A DNA stretch of 64,000 nt. Origin: Belliella calami. Its GTDB lineage: Bacteria > Bacteroidota > Bacteroidia > Cytophagales > Cyclobacteriaceae. A program made the position numbers and the translations under genes. The notes beneath the pieces were generated by a model. It did no database searches. It was not told where the DNA came from and worked only from the letters and a program-made list of their open reading frames with translations. Below are positions 57,108 through 64,000 of this stretch, one piece after another. Location of the stretch: NCBI RefSeq assembly GCF_022549695.1, contig NZ_JAKZGS010000004.1, positions 1 through 64,000 on the forward strand. Direction: 5' to 3'. How positions within the stretch are numbered: position 1 is the stretch's first letter; every line of letters starts with the position of its first letter.

Positions 57108-57146
57108 TTGGACTGCCCTATCTCAATGAGGCAGTCCAATTCGTTT
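57108..57146 (+). terminator. Terminator-like hairpin between comA-like and DUF368 genes
   Basis: TTGGACTGCC pairs perfectly with GGCAGTCCAA across an 11-base loop, then a T-rich run. It begins 6 bases after the comA-like stop and lies inside the frame that would extend the next gene upstream, so it also argues for a start at 57153. Confidence 0.75.
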
Positions 57147-57152
57147 TCATCC

Positions 57153-58088
57153 ATGAATCAATTCAAAGACACAATCCTAACCTATCTGAAAGGAATGGCT
57201 ATGGGTGCAGCCGATATCGTTCCAGGAGTATCAGGTGGATCTATTGCGCTCATCACTGGGATCTATGAAAAGCTACTCGATAGCATCAATGCAATAGATC
57301 AAACCGCACTCAAACTTTTGTTTAAGTTTGAGATCAAGGCATTGTGGCATCATATCAATGGTGGCTTTCTTGCTACACTCCTGTTCGGGATTTTGACGAG
57401 TGTTTTTGCTTTGTCAAATATCATCACTTATCTCATAGAATTCCACCCGATTCCAGTGTGGTCATTTTTCTGTGGTTTGATCATAATATCTGCAGTCATT
57501 ATCCTACGAGATATCAAAAAGTGGAGCATTGGTGTGGTAGTAGCCATCATAGCAGGAATTGTTGGCGCATACTTGTTTACAAGTATTCCACCAGTAAGTT
57601 CACCGGAAGGCCATTGGTTTACATTTGTCTCAGGTGCAATTGCCATTTGTGCGATGATCTTACCAGGTGTATCGGGGAGTTTTCTTTTGCTGATGTTGGG
57701 CCAATATGAAAAAATCCTTGCAGCAGTTTCTGAGAGAAACTTCACGGTAATTGCGATTTTCGGTGCTGGTTGTGTTACAGGTCTGCTGGTATTTAGCAGA
57801 TTGATATCATGGCTTCTCAAAAATCACCATGCAGCTACCATCGGATTGTTGTCAGGTTTTATGTTGGGTTCGATCAATAAACTTTGGCCTTGGAAAATCG
57901 TCCTAAGTTACAGACTTTCTTCCTCTGGCGTGCAAAAGCCACTGTTGACAGAAAATATCTTACCCCAAAATTATCTTGCAGCAACAGGAGAAGAATCCTT
58001 GTTTTTGCCAGCAATCCTAGCATTCTCTTTTGGGATTCTATTGGTAATAGGCATAGAAAGATTTGCACAATACATCAAAAAACAATGA
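57153..58088 (+). CDS. DUF368 multi-pass membrane protein
   Basis: A 311-aa protein from the ATG at 57153, with about eight transmembrane helices. The family signature KGMAMGAADIVPGVSGGSIA is at about residues 12-31, with the second ILPGVSGSFLLL near residue 171. DUF368 proteins include lipid-carrier (C55-P) transporters characterised in other bacteria, so a role in lipid carrier recycling is possible. The gene overlaps aroE by 4 bases. Confidence 0.92.
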   Translation: MNQFKDTILTYLKGMAMGAADIVPGVSGGSIALITGIYEKLLDSINAIDQTALKLLFKFEIKALWHHINGGFLATLLFGILTSVFALSNIITYLIEFHPIPVWSFFCGLIIISAVIILRDIKKWSIGVVVAIIAGIVGAYLFTSIPPVSSPEGHWFTFVSGAIAICAMILPGVSGSFLLLMLGQYEKILAAVSERNFTVIAIFGAGCVTGLLVFSRLISWLLKNHHAATIGLLSGFMLGSINKLWPWKIVLSYRLSSSGVQKPLLTENILPQNYLAATGEESLFLPAILAFSFGILLVIGIERFAQYIKKQ

Positions 58089-58825
58089 GAAAATTCGGCT
58101 TAATTGGTTATCCCCTTACCCATTCTTTTTCAAAGAAATACTTCACAGAGAAGTTTTCCAAAGAAGGGCTTTCTGATTGTGAATTTGACCTTTACGAAAT
58201 AGAGAAGGTGAATTTGATAGAAGAAATTATCCAAAACAACCAAGAGCTGGAAGGACTTAGTGTAACGATCCCCCACAAAGAAAAAGTAATCCAGTTTCTT
58301 GATGAACTTGACCCTGCTTGCGAAGCTATTGGAGCGGTCAATTGTATCAAAGTGAACAATGGAAAATTAAAAGGATACAATACAGATTACATAGGTTTCA
58401 AAGAATCTTTGGCCAATTGGCTGGGAGACGAAAGACCAAAAGCATTGGTTCTTGGCACTGGTGGAGCTTCAAAGGCTGTTATCCAAGCATTGAAAGACCT
58501 TGAAATATCCTACTTGATAGTCTCAAGATCAAGTAGTATCAACGAAGGCTGGATCACTTATGAAGACTTGGAAAACCAAGAAGAAATCCTCAAAAATCAT
58601 CACCTAATCGTCAATACAACCCCACTGGGAACCTTCCCAAATACAGAAGTAATGCCTGCTATCAATGCGAATTTGATCTCAAAGCAGCACAAGGTGTATG
58701 ATCTGGTGTATAATCCCGAAAAGACTTTTTTGATGCGCTCAATGGAAGCGCGCGGTGCAGTAGTAAAAAATGGTTTGGAAATGCTTCATCTTCAGGCAGA
58801 AGCTGCTTGGAAGATTTGGAATTAA
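58085..58825 (+). CDS. aroE: Shikimate dehydrogenase
   Basis: A 246-aa AroE. KFGLIGYPLTHSFSKKYF (residues 3-20), VTIPHKEKVIQFLDEL (Lys65 region), NTDYIGF and the NADP-binding GTGGASKAVIQAL are present. It reduces 3-dehydroshikimate to shikimate. ATG at 58085, where the reading frame extends further upstream, but that part overlaps DUF368. It is in an operon with DUF368 and the PLP decarboxylase. Confidence 0.96.
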   Translation: MRKFGLIGYPLTHSFSKKYFTEKFSKEGLSDCEFDLYEIEKVNLIEEIIQNNQELEGLSVTIPHKEKVIQFLDELDPACEAIGAVNCIKVNNGKLKGYNTDYIGFKESLANWLGDERPKALVLGTGGASKAVIQALKDLEISYLIVSRSSSINEGWITYEDLENQEEILKNHHLIVNTTPLGTFPNTEVMPAINANLISKQHKVYDLVYNPEKTFLMRSMEARGAVVKNGLEMLHLQAEAAWKIWN

Positions 58826-58849
58826 TTTCATACCATTTTAAACAAAAAC

Positions 58850-60103
58850 ATGTACTGGAAAAAATTATCACACGAACAGATCAAAGAAATCATATTCAAA
58901 GCATTGGGAGAAAACCTCGACTACCGAGGTGAAAGGCCTATTCTTGGAATTCCCGGAACTTACCTGGATACCACAGAATTCTATCCCGATGCGCCATTCC
59001 TGCAAGATGCACCTTATATGTCAGCCATGGTGCGCAATCCTAACCACATCGGTGTACATACTTTGAGTGAAAAATCTGTTTTGGAGGTATTTGAAGGCAC
59101 CCAAAAAATCGAGCGAGAACTGATTCGCCTTGTTGCAGAAGAGGTTTTCAATGGAAGGCAAAATGACCAAGATGGATATGTCGCAACAGGTGGTACAGAA
59201 GCAAATATTCAGGCAATGTGGATCTACCGCAACTATTTCATGAAAGAATATGGTGCAAGACTTGGAGAGATTGGACTCGTATATTCTGAAGATTCGCACT
59301 ATTCCATGCCTAAAGGTGCTAATATCCTCAACCTTCAAAATATCATCCTGAATGTAGATCCTGAAACTCGTGAGATCCTCAAGTCCTCACTTAGTGAAAA
59401 GATCAAAGAAGCGAGAGCAAATGGAATCAAGTATTTTATAGTCATAGCCAACTTATCCACAACTATGTTTGGATCGGTAGATGATATAGACATGTTGGGT
59501 GATTTCTTCAGCAATCAAAATGTGAATTTCAAAATTCATGTGGATGCAGCCTATGGTGGATTTATTTATCCATTCACCAATACCATGAGTCGATATACGT
59601 TCCAAAATCCATACATGAACTCCATTACTGCAGATGGTCACAAGATGCTTCAGACTCCTTATGGGACTGGGTTATTTTTGATCAGGAAGGGATTCATAGA
59701 ATATGTAAAAACAGACGAAGCCCAATACATTCCTGGCAAAGACTATACAATCAGCGGAAGCCGATCAGGTGCCAATGCCATCTCTATGTGGATGATCTTG
59801 AAAATACATGGATCAGAAGGCTGGAAATACAAAATGGAAACCCTCTGTGACAAAACTGAGCGAATTTGCAAGAAATTGGAAAAAATGGGTGTGGAATATT
59901 TCAGAAACCCATACAATAACATAATCGCGATCAAGGCAAAATACATGTCAGCAGAGCTTGCCGATAAATACTATTTGGTAGCAAATTCCTATGAATTTCA
60001 GGCGGAGTGGTACAAAATTGTCGTTATGCCACATGTGAAGCGCGGTACAATAGACAGCTTCCTAATAGAATTGGCTGGAGAGCAAAGCTCAGTAAAAGCT
60101 TAA
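58850..60103 (+). CDS. Group II PLP-dependent decarboxylase
   Basis: A 417-aa pyridoxal-phosphate decarboxylase (glutamate/aromatic amino acid/sulfinate group). YVATGGTEANIQAMW (about 110-124), His150, Asp232 in IHVDAAYGGF, and the PLP Lys265 in ADGHKMLQTPYGTG are intact. The substrate cannot be read from sequence. It starts 24 bases after aroE and 1.7 kb after the ComA homologue, so it could act on a related amino acid such as cysteate or aspartate (speculative). Confidence 0.88.
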   Translation: MYWKKLSHEQIKEIIFKALGENLDYRGERPILGIPGTYLDTTEFYPDAPFLQDAPYMSAMVRNPNHIGVHTLSEKSVLEVFEGTQKIERELIRLVAEEVFNGRQNDQDGYVATGGTEANIQAMWIYRNYFMKEYGARLGEIGLVYSEDSHYSMPKGANILNLQNIILNVDPETREILKSSLSEKIKEARANGIKYFIVIANLSTTMFGSVDDIDMLGDFFSNQNVNFKIHVDAAYGGFIYPFTNTMSRYTFQNPYMNSITADGHKMLQTPYGTGLFLIRKGFIEYVKTDEAQYIPGKDYTISGSRSGANAISMWMILKIHGSEGWKYKMETLCDKTERICKKLEKMGVEYFRNPYNNIIAIKAKYMSAELADKYYLVANSYEFQAEWYKIVVMPHVKRGTIDSFLIELAGEQSSVKA

Positions 60104-60122
60104 AGTCATTTGACATTATTCT

Positions 60123-60172
60123 GAAACCAAAAAAGATAAAATTCTTTCTCTTTTTTGGTTTTTTTTAATTTA
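60123..60172 (+). terminator. Terminator of the DUF368-aroE-decarboxylase operon
   Basis: AAACCAAAAAAGA pairs with TCTTTTTTGGTTT, then a T-rich run. It is the likely end of the operon. Confidence 0.85.
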
Positions 60173-60359
60173 TTTCCTAGAATTGGTTTTAGTAGCTATA
60201 TTAAATATTGCAATCCACTATTTTTAGGCTGCTATCTAATAGGCCATTTCTAATTTAAGAAATGGTAGAGAGTCCAAGATAGTCTGCTTCGAGCCAATTG
60301 TTTATTTTGACCTCTGGAAAAATTACACACATTTATGTTTTCATTTAAAGAATAATCTT

Positions 60360-61010
60360 ATGCTTTTAAAATTTAACCTTATTATCTTAATTATTTCTGT
60401 AGTTGGTACAACCTCCCTTACAGCTCAAAATTTTGAGGAAGAGAAAATCAAGAATAAAAAATTAGAAGAACAACTTGAAAAGAAAAATCAAGAAATCTAT
60501 TCACTGGAGAGAACAGTTGAGAGCCAAGGATTAGAAATTGAAAAACAGATAGGGGAAATAGAAAATTTAAATTTAGAGATCCGGGAGCTAGAAAAACAAG
60601 TAAAGTATATTAGAGAAGTTCTAGATCTATACAATGTTTCTAATACTTTCATAGAAGAAGAATTTGAATTTAAGATAACATCAGTTATAGGAAACCGAAA
60701 TTCTGGAAAGATTTTAATCAAAGGGTTAGTTACTAACAAAGGGCAAGCACATAAACTTCAGCTAAAAGCTGCCGAATTAATTGATTTAAAAGGCAATGTA
60801 TACAAGTCTAGTAATTTTTCGTTTTCAGAATATGGAATGATGATTCCCAATCTGCCAAAAGATATTCCTGTAAATTTTTCAATTCATTTCTCAGGAGTTG
60901 ACGAAGATGGACTTTCTACAATAAAACTCTTTTCACCAGTTATATTCAGCAGACAGTATTCAAGATCTATTCCCATTCTTTTCAAGAACCTTGATATTCA
61001 ATGGGATTAA
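60360..61010 (+). CDS. Exported coiled-coil protein
   Basis: A 216-aa protein with a signal peptide (1-22, ending SLTAQ), a long charged coiled coil (about 25-90, rich in Glu, Lys and Leu heptads) and a beta-rich C-terminal domain of unknown family (about 100-216). Function not recognised. It lies alone, 250 bases after a terminator; 60236-60265 contains CCATTTCT and AGAAATGG arms of a hairpin that may be regulatory. Confidence 0.72.
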   Translation: MLLKFNLIILIISVVGTTSLTAQNFEEEKIKNKKLEEQLEKKNQEIYSLERTVESQGLEIEKQIGEIENLNLEIRELEKQVKYIREVLDLYNVSNTFIEEEFEFKITSVIGNRNSGKILIKGLVTNKGQAHKLQLKAAELIDLKGNVYKSSNFSFSEYGMMIPNLPKDIPVNFSIHFSGVDEDGLSTIKLFSPVIFSRQYSRSIPILFKNLDIQWD

Positions 61011-61063
61011 ATAGAAAACCAAATAATATTCCAGCTCTTTATTGTGATTTAGAACAAATCGAG

Positions 61064-61095
61064 AATGGCCGAACTTTCTAGGATCGGCCCTTTTC
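61064..61095. terminator. Hairpin downstream of the coiled-coil gene
   Basis: GGCCGA and TCGGCC pair over 6 bp with an 11-base loop, followed by CTTTT. It lies between the convergent coiled-coil gene and the small minus-strand frame. Confidence 0.6.
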
Positions 61096-61106
61096 GATTA
61101 ATAAAA

Positions 61107-61256
61107 TTATCTTTTTGCAAAGATGTTTTTTGCCCCATCACAGTAACCCCATGTTCCTTCTAGTTTATTGTTCGATTTCAACAAGAAAAATTCTGTTCCC
61201 TCAAAACTTGTACAACTTTCTATAGCTTCAAAACCACTTTTATTCTTAAGTGCCAT
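61107..61256 (-). CDS. Small hypothetical open frame
   Basis: A 49-aa frame (MALKNKSGFEAIESC, TSFEGTEFFLLKSNNKLEG, TWGYCDGAKNIFAKR). It contains two Cys, has no signal or membrane helix, and fills most of an otherwise empty 317-base gap. Codon use looks coding-like, but conservation is unknown. Confidence 0.4.
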   Translation of the reverse strand: MALKNKSGFEAIESCTSFEGTEFFLLKSNNKLEGTWGYCDGAKNIFAKR

Positions 61257-61327
61257 TTTTCTAAATCATGATTCCAGAATCTAACCCAAATCCACTAACT
61301 TAGACCCGAATTATCGACTGATTTTCT

Positions 61328-62329
61328 GTGAACAAACTAATCACCGCAATTTCCTATACCAAACTTCTTAACTGGAAAAAGATTTCAAATTACTTAATCC
61401 TTTTGATTTCTTTTCAAGTCAGCAGAATTACAAAAAACCCAAAGATCTGGGGAAAACCAACCACCCTATCTATCGAACCTACCACCAGCTGCAATCTACG
61501 GTGTCCGGAATGTCCAAGTGGATTAAGGAGTTTTACCAGGCCCACTGGCATGATTCGGGAAGACCTTTTCAAAAAAATCATCGATGAAAATGGTCAATAT
61601 CTTACTTATTTGCACCTTTATTTTCAGGGCGAACCCTACCTCCACCCGAAATTTTTGGATTTTGTAAGCTATGCAAACCAAAAGAAAGTCTTCACCGCTA
61701 CTTCTACCAACGCCCACTACCTTACAGAGGAGAATGTGGAAAAAACATTGGATTCAGGACTCAAGCAGCTCATAGTCTCTATGGATGGAATCACCCAAGA
61801 AATCTATCAAGATTACCGTGTCGGTGGCAACCTCTCCAAAGTAAAAGCAGGCCTTAGCCTACTTGTCCACAAAAGAAACGAGAGAAAATCGACCTTTCCT
61901 AGAATCATCCTTCAGTTTTTGGTAACTGGCAAAAACGAACATCAACTTGAGGAGCTAAAGTCTTGGGCCAAAAGAATGAAGGTAGATGAATTGCAGCTGA
62001 AGTCTGCCCAAATCTATGATTTTGAAAATGGATCGGAACTGATTCCCAAAGACTCAAAATATTCAAGATATATCCTTGGGAAAAATGGCAAATGGAAGCT
62101 CAAAAAGGAAATAGAAAACAAATGCTGGAGAATGTGGCAAGGATCGGTAGTCACCTGGGATGGAAGAGTAGTACCATGCTGTTTTGATAAAGATGGAAAG
62201 CATGTCATGGGACAACTCACCTATCAGTCATTAAAAGAAATTTGGCAAAATGCTAAATATCTACATTTTAGGTCTTCACTTCTTCATGACAGAAAGCAAA
62301 TCGAAATGTGCAAAAACTGTATGGAATAA
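61328..62329 (+). CDS. Radical SAM/SPASM protein
   Basis: A 333-aa radical SAM enzyme. The cluster motif is Cys55-x3-Cys59-x2-Cys62 (TSCNLRCPECPSG). The C-terminal SPASM-type domain has CWRMWQGSVVTWDGRVVPCCFD and the end MCKNC. It starts at a GTG at 61328. SPASM proteins usually modify peptides or, in other branches, carbohydrates or lipid. No precursor peptide is seen nearby. The polysaccharide export gene follows, so a role in surface-polymer synthesis is possible. Confidence 0.9.
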   Translation: MNKLITAISYTKLLNWKKISNYLILLISFQVSRITKNPKIWGKPTTLSIEPTTSCNLRCPECPSGLRSFTRPTGMIREDLFKKIIDENGQYLTYLHLYFQGEPYLHPKFLDFVSYANQKKVFTATSTNAHYLTEENVEKTLDSGLKQLIVSMDGITQEIYQDYRVGGNLSKVKAGLSLLVHKRNERKSTFPRIILQFLVTGKNEHQLEELKSWAKRMKVDELQLKSAQIYDFENGSELIPKDSKYSRYILGKNGKWKLKKEIENKCWRMWQGSVVTWDGRVVPCCFDKDGKHVMGQLTYQSLKEIWQNAKYLHFRSSLLHDRKQIEMCKNCME

Positions 62330-62494
62330 GCAAAAATGGTCTAATTTAAAGATTTAGCTATTTCTTTACAGTATGGAATAGTTATCTTTACGCAAGTTTT
62401 CCAAAATTTAATGCTGAAAGATGCAAAATTTCTTTACAGTCAGATGTTTGACATCTTTTCAAGGAAACCGAATGATCAAAAAATCACAATTTTC

Positions 62495-64000
62495 ATGATG
62501 CAACTTGCCTTAAGCTCAATCCAAACAAAAATCACCAATACCATTGTTTTGATTGCCACTCTTTTTTTCTTGTCCTTGAATCAGTCGCATGGACAGTCTC
62601 TCTCTGATATTTCCACTATCAATGTGGACGAGCTATCAGATGACCAAATCAAGGAATTGGTCAATCGAGCGAATGAAGCAGGACTTTCTGAAAATGAATT
62701 AATCCAAATGGCAAGTTTGAGAGGATTGCCGGCTATACAGATAGAAAAGCTTCAAGAAAGAATAGAAAAACTCGACCTGAATGGTACTTCTGGAAGATCT
62801 ACTGCCACTGGAGCATCAAAAAGAGACCCAAGGACACAAGGTGACTTAAACGAGATCACCCAGGGTATTTTCAAGTTTCAGCAAGACCCTTCCATCGATT
62901 CAAAACCCTCACCTTATTTTGGCACTGATCTTTTTTATAACAAAAACAGGCGGTTGACCTTTGAGCCAAATCTAAACCTGGCAACACCCAAAAGCTATAT
63001 CCTCGGTGCCGGCGATATGATCTATGTGGATGTATATGGCCAATCAGAAAAATACTATGAAGCTACTATCAATCCCGATGGCTTCGCAATCATAGACAAC
63101 GTAGGCCCAATTTCCCTTTCTGGAAAATCTATAGAAGAAGCAACAGGTATTCTAAAAAGTAGACTTTCCAGCTATTATCAAGGCTTAAGTGGTTCCAATC
63201 CCAATACTTTTCTTCAAGTCACTTTGGGAAATGTAAGGACTATCAAGGTCAATCTTGTAGGTGAACTTAGACTTCCTGGAACATTTACCTTGAGTGCATT
63301 CAGCTCGGTTTTCAACGCCCTCTATGCAGCTGGAGGACCTAATGAAAATGGTACGATGAGGAATATCAAATTGATCAGGAACGGAAAGCTCGTTGAAACG
63401 ATCGATATATACGATTTTTTGATCAATGGAAACGCCAACCTCAATCAACAACTTCAAGATCAAGATGTGATTTTGGTTGAGCCTTTTGAAGGAAGGGTGA
63501 CGCTGGAGGGCGAAGTCAAAAGACCAAAGATTTTCGAAGTCAAATCAGGCGAAAGTTTTGATCAGCTTTTGAAATATGCCGGAGGATTTACCGATGAAGC
63601 ATTCCAAGACCGAATCAATGTAACCAGGGTAAGCGGTAAAGAAAGAGCAGTTTCAGATATTTTCAAAGATCAATTTTCCATATTCACCATAAAAGGCGGT
63701 GATGTATATAAAGTCGGAAAGGTACTCAATAGATATAGCAATAGGGTACAGATCAAAGGTGCTGTATTTAGAGAGGGAAATTATGCACTTACGGAAGGAT
63801 TGACATTAAAAAAACTGATCGAAAATGCAGATGGCGTAAGAGGGGAAGCTTATTTGGAAAGAGCAAGTATCTTGAGGACAAGTGCTGACTTGAGTACAGA
63901 AGTAATTTCTATAAGTCTCCGGGAAATATTGAATGGCTCAGCTCCAGACATATCCCTGCAGCGCGAGGATGTCATTCGGGTGTTGAGCATCTATGACCTC
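62495..64000 (+). CDS. SLBB-domain polysaccharide export protein, cut by the window edge
   Basis: The frame is open to 64000 (over 500 codons) and incomplete. A signal peptide opens at ATGATG (62495); in-frame ATG codons also lie at 62444 and 62411. The mature start has a short helical part (QIKELVNRANEAGLSENELIQMA), then the Poly_export domain (YILGAGDMIYVDVYGQ, then NPDGFAIIDNVGPISLSG) and several SLBB domains (VNLVGELRLPGTFTLSAFSSV, VTLEGEVKRPKIFEVKSGES and QIKGAVFREGNYALTEG). This is the Wza-type outer-membrane export protein. It probably begins a polysaccharide locus continuing to the right. Confidence 0.93.
   Translation, partial: MMQLALSSIQTKITNTIVLIATLFFLSLNQSHGQSLSDISTINVDELSDDQIKELVNRANEAGLSENELIQMASLRGLPAIQIEKLQERIEKLDLNGTSGRSTATGASKRDPRTQGDLNEITQGIFKFQQDPSIDSKPSPYFGTDLFYNKNRRLTFEPNLNLATPKSYILGAGDMIYVDVYGQSEKYYEATINPDGFAIIDNVGPISLSGKSIEEATGILKSRLSSYYQGLSGSNPNTFLQVTLGNVRTIKVNLVGELRLPGTFTLSAFSSVFNALYAAGGPNENGTMRNIKLIRNGKLVETIDIYDFLINGNANLNQQLQDQDVILVEPFEGRVTLEGEVKRPKIFEVKSGESFDQLLKYAGGFTDEAFQDRINVTRVSGKERAVSDIFKDQFSIFTIKGGDVYKVGKVLNRYSNRVQIKGAVFREGNYALTEGLTLKKLIENADGVRGEAYLERASILRTSADLSTEVISISLREILNGSAPDISLQREDVIRVLSIYDL

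Noticed and set aside
57108-57152. Upstream extension of the DUF368 gene
   Set aside because: The region is a hairpin (TTGGACTGCC/GGCAGTCCAA) and the DUF368 signature starts soon after the ATG at 57153.
57884-58084. Upstream extension of aroE
   Set aside because: It lies in the other frame of DUF368, and the AroE start motif begins at 58085.
60236-60265. Hairpin CCATTTCT/AGAAATGG as a known riboswitch
   Set aside because: It is a short stem with no conserved riboswitch core. It remains only a possible regulatory hairpin.

Overview
The window reads as a chromosomal segment of a low-GC member of the Bacteroidota, most likely order Cytophagales and close to the Cyclobacteriaceae (Belliella/Algoriphagus-like). 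This rests on a GldB-type gliding lipoprotein, FAS1 lipoproteins, a LemA/TPM cluster, a large FtsX-like permease, DUF3127, DUF368, a ComA homologue beside aroE, weak or absent Shine-Dalgarno sequences, and several exact copies of the Bacteroidota -7 promoter motif TAnnTTTG. The family-level placement is inference. I see no rRNA, tRNA, CRISPR array, transposase or phage gene.

Layout. 1-500: a 247-bp tandem duplication carrying a GC-rich hairpin. 0.6-11.4 kb: SRPBCC-like protein, Fur regulator, secreted two-domain aspartyl protease with PDZ, an 1100-aa PAS/GAF histidine kinase, the LemA-TPM-TPM set and an FtsX-like permease. 11.6-18.2 kb (minus): flotillin with its NfeD partner, bestrophin with a CPA1 Na+/H+ antiporter, two NTF2-like proteins and a DoxX-like membrane protein. 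18.3-18.65 kb: two short inverted-repeat elements in tandem, separated and flanked by the same 8-mer. 18.7-25.5 kb (plus): an M28 peptidase fused to an outer-membrane barrel, then histidine kinase, receiver, receiver-cyclase, HD protein and a carotenoid desaturase, all closely spaced. 25.5-28.2 kb: two FAS1 lipoproteins. 28.5-33.1 kb: gldB facing an nth-asnB-glycosyltransferase operon. 33.3-36.9 kb: another copy of the inverted-repeat element, a frameshifted lipoprotein esterase, an ECF sigma factor with an overlapping small partner, and small conserved proteins. 37.3-50.6 kb: housekeeping genes (purK-purE, katG, a membrane MutS-like ATPase, purM, fumC, RidA) mixed with a ceramidase-like protein and a UbiA-like membrane protein. 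50.7-54.6 kb: hflX, then an rmlC/CpsB-phosphatase/epimerase operon. 54.9-60.1 kb: TPR protein with ComA, then DUF368-aroE-PLP decarboxylase. 60.4-64 kb: coiled-coil secreted protein, radical SAM/SPASM protein and the 5' part of an SLBB polysaccharide export protein cut by the window edge.

Functional themes. The membrane and envelope dominate: flotillin/NfeD, LemA/TPM, FAS1, gliding, polysaccharide export, a ceramidase and a possible organosulfonate enzyme. A second theme is signalling, with a five-gene run that joins two-component, cyclic-nucleotide and HD-domain proteins to a carotenoid desaturase.

The most novel-looking signal is the family of about 140-150 bp intergenic elements with ends resembling ATGAGTATCCGC. 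Two copies are 145 bp long and about 90% identical, and each is flanked by its own perfect A/T-rich 8-bp direct repeat. One copy has 29-bp inverted ends matching at 23 positions. A related element sits directly beside one copy and shares the same 8-mer, and a fourth keeps the end motif but has a different, still paired, inner block. They look like small non-autonomous mobile or structured repeats.
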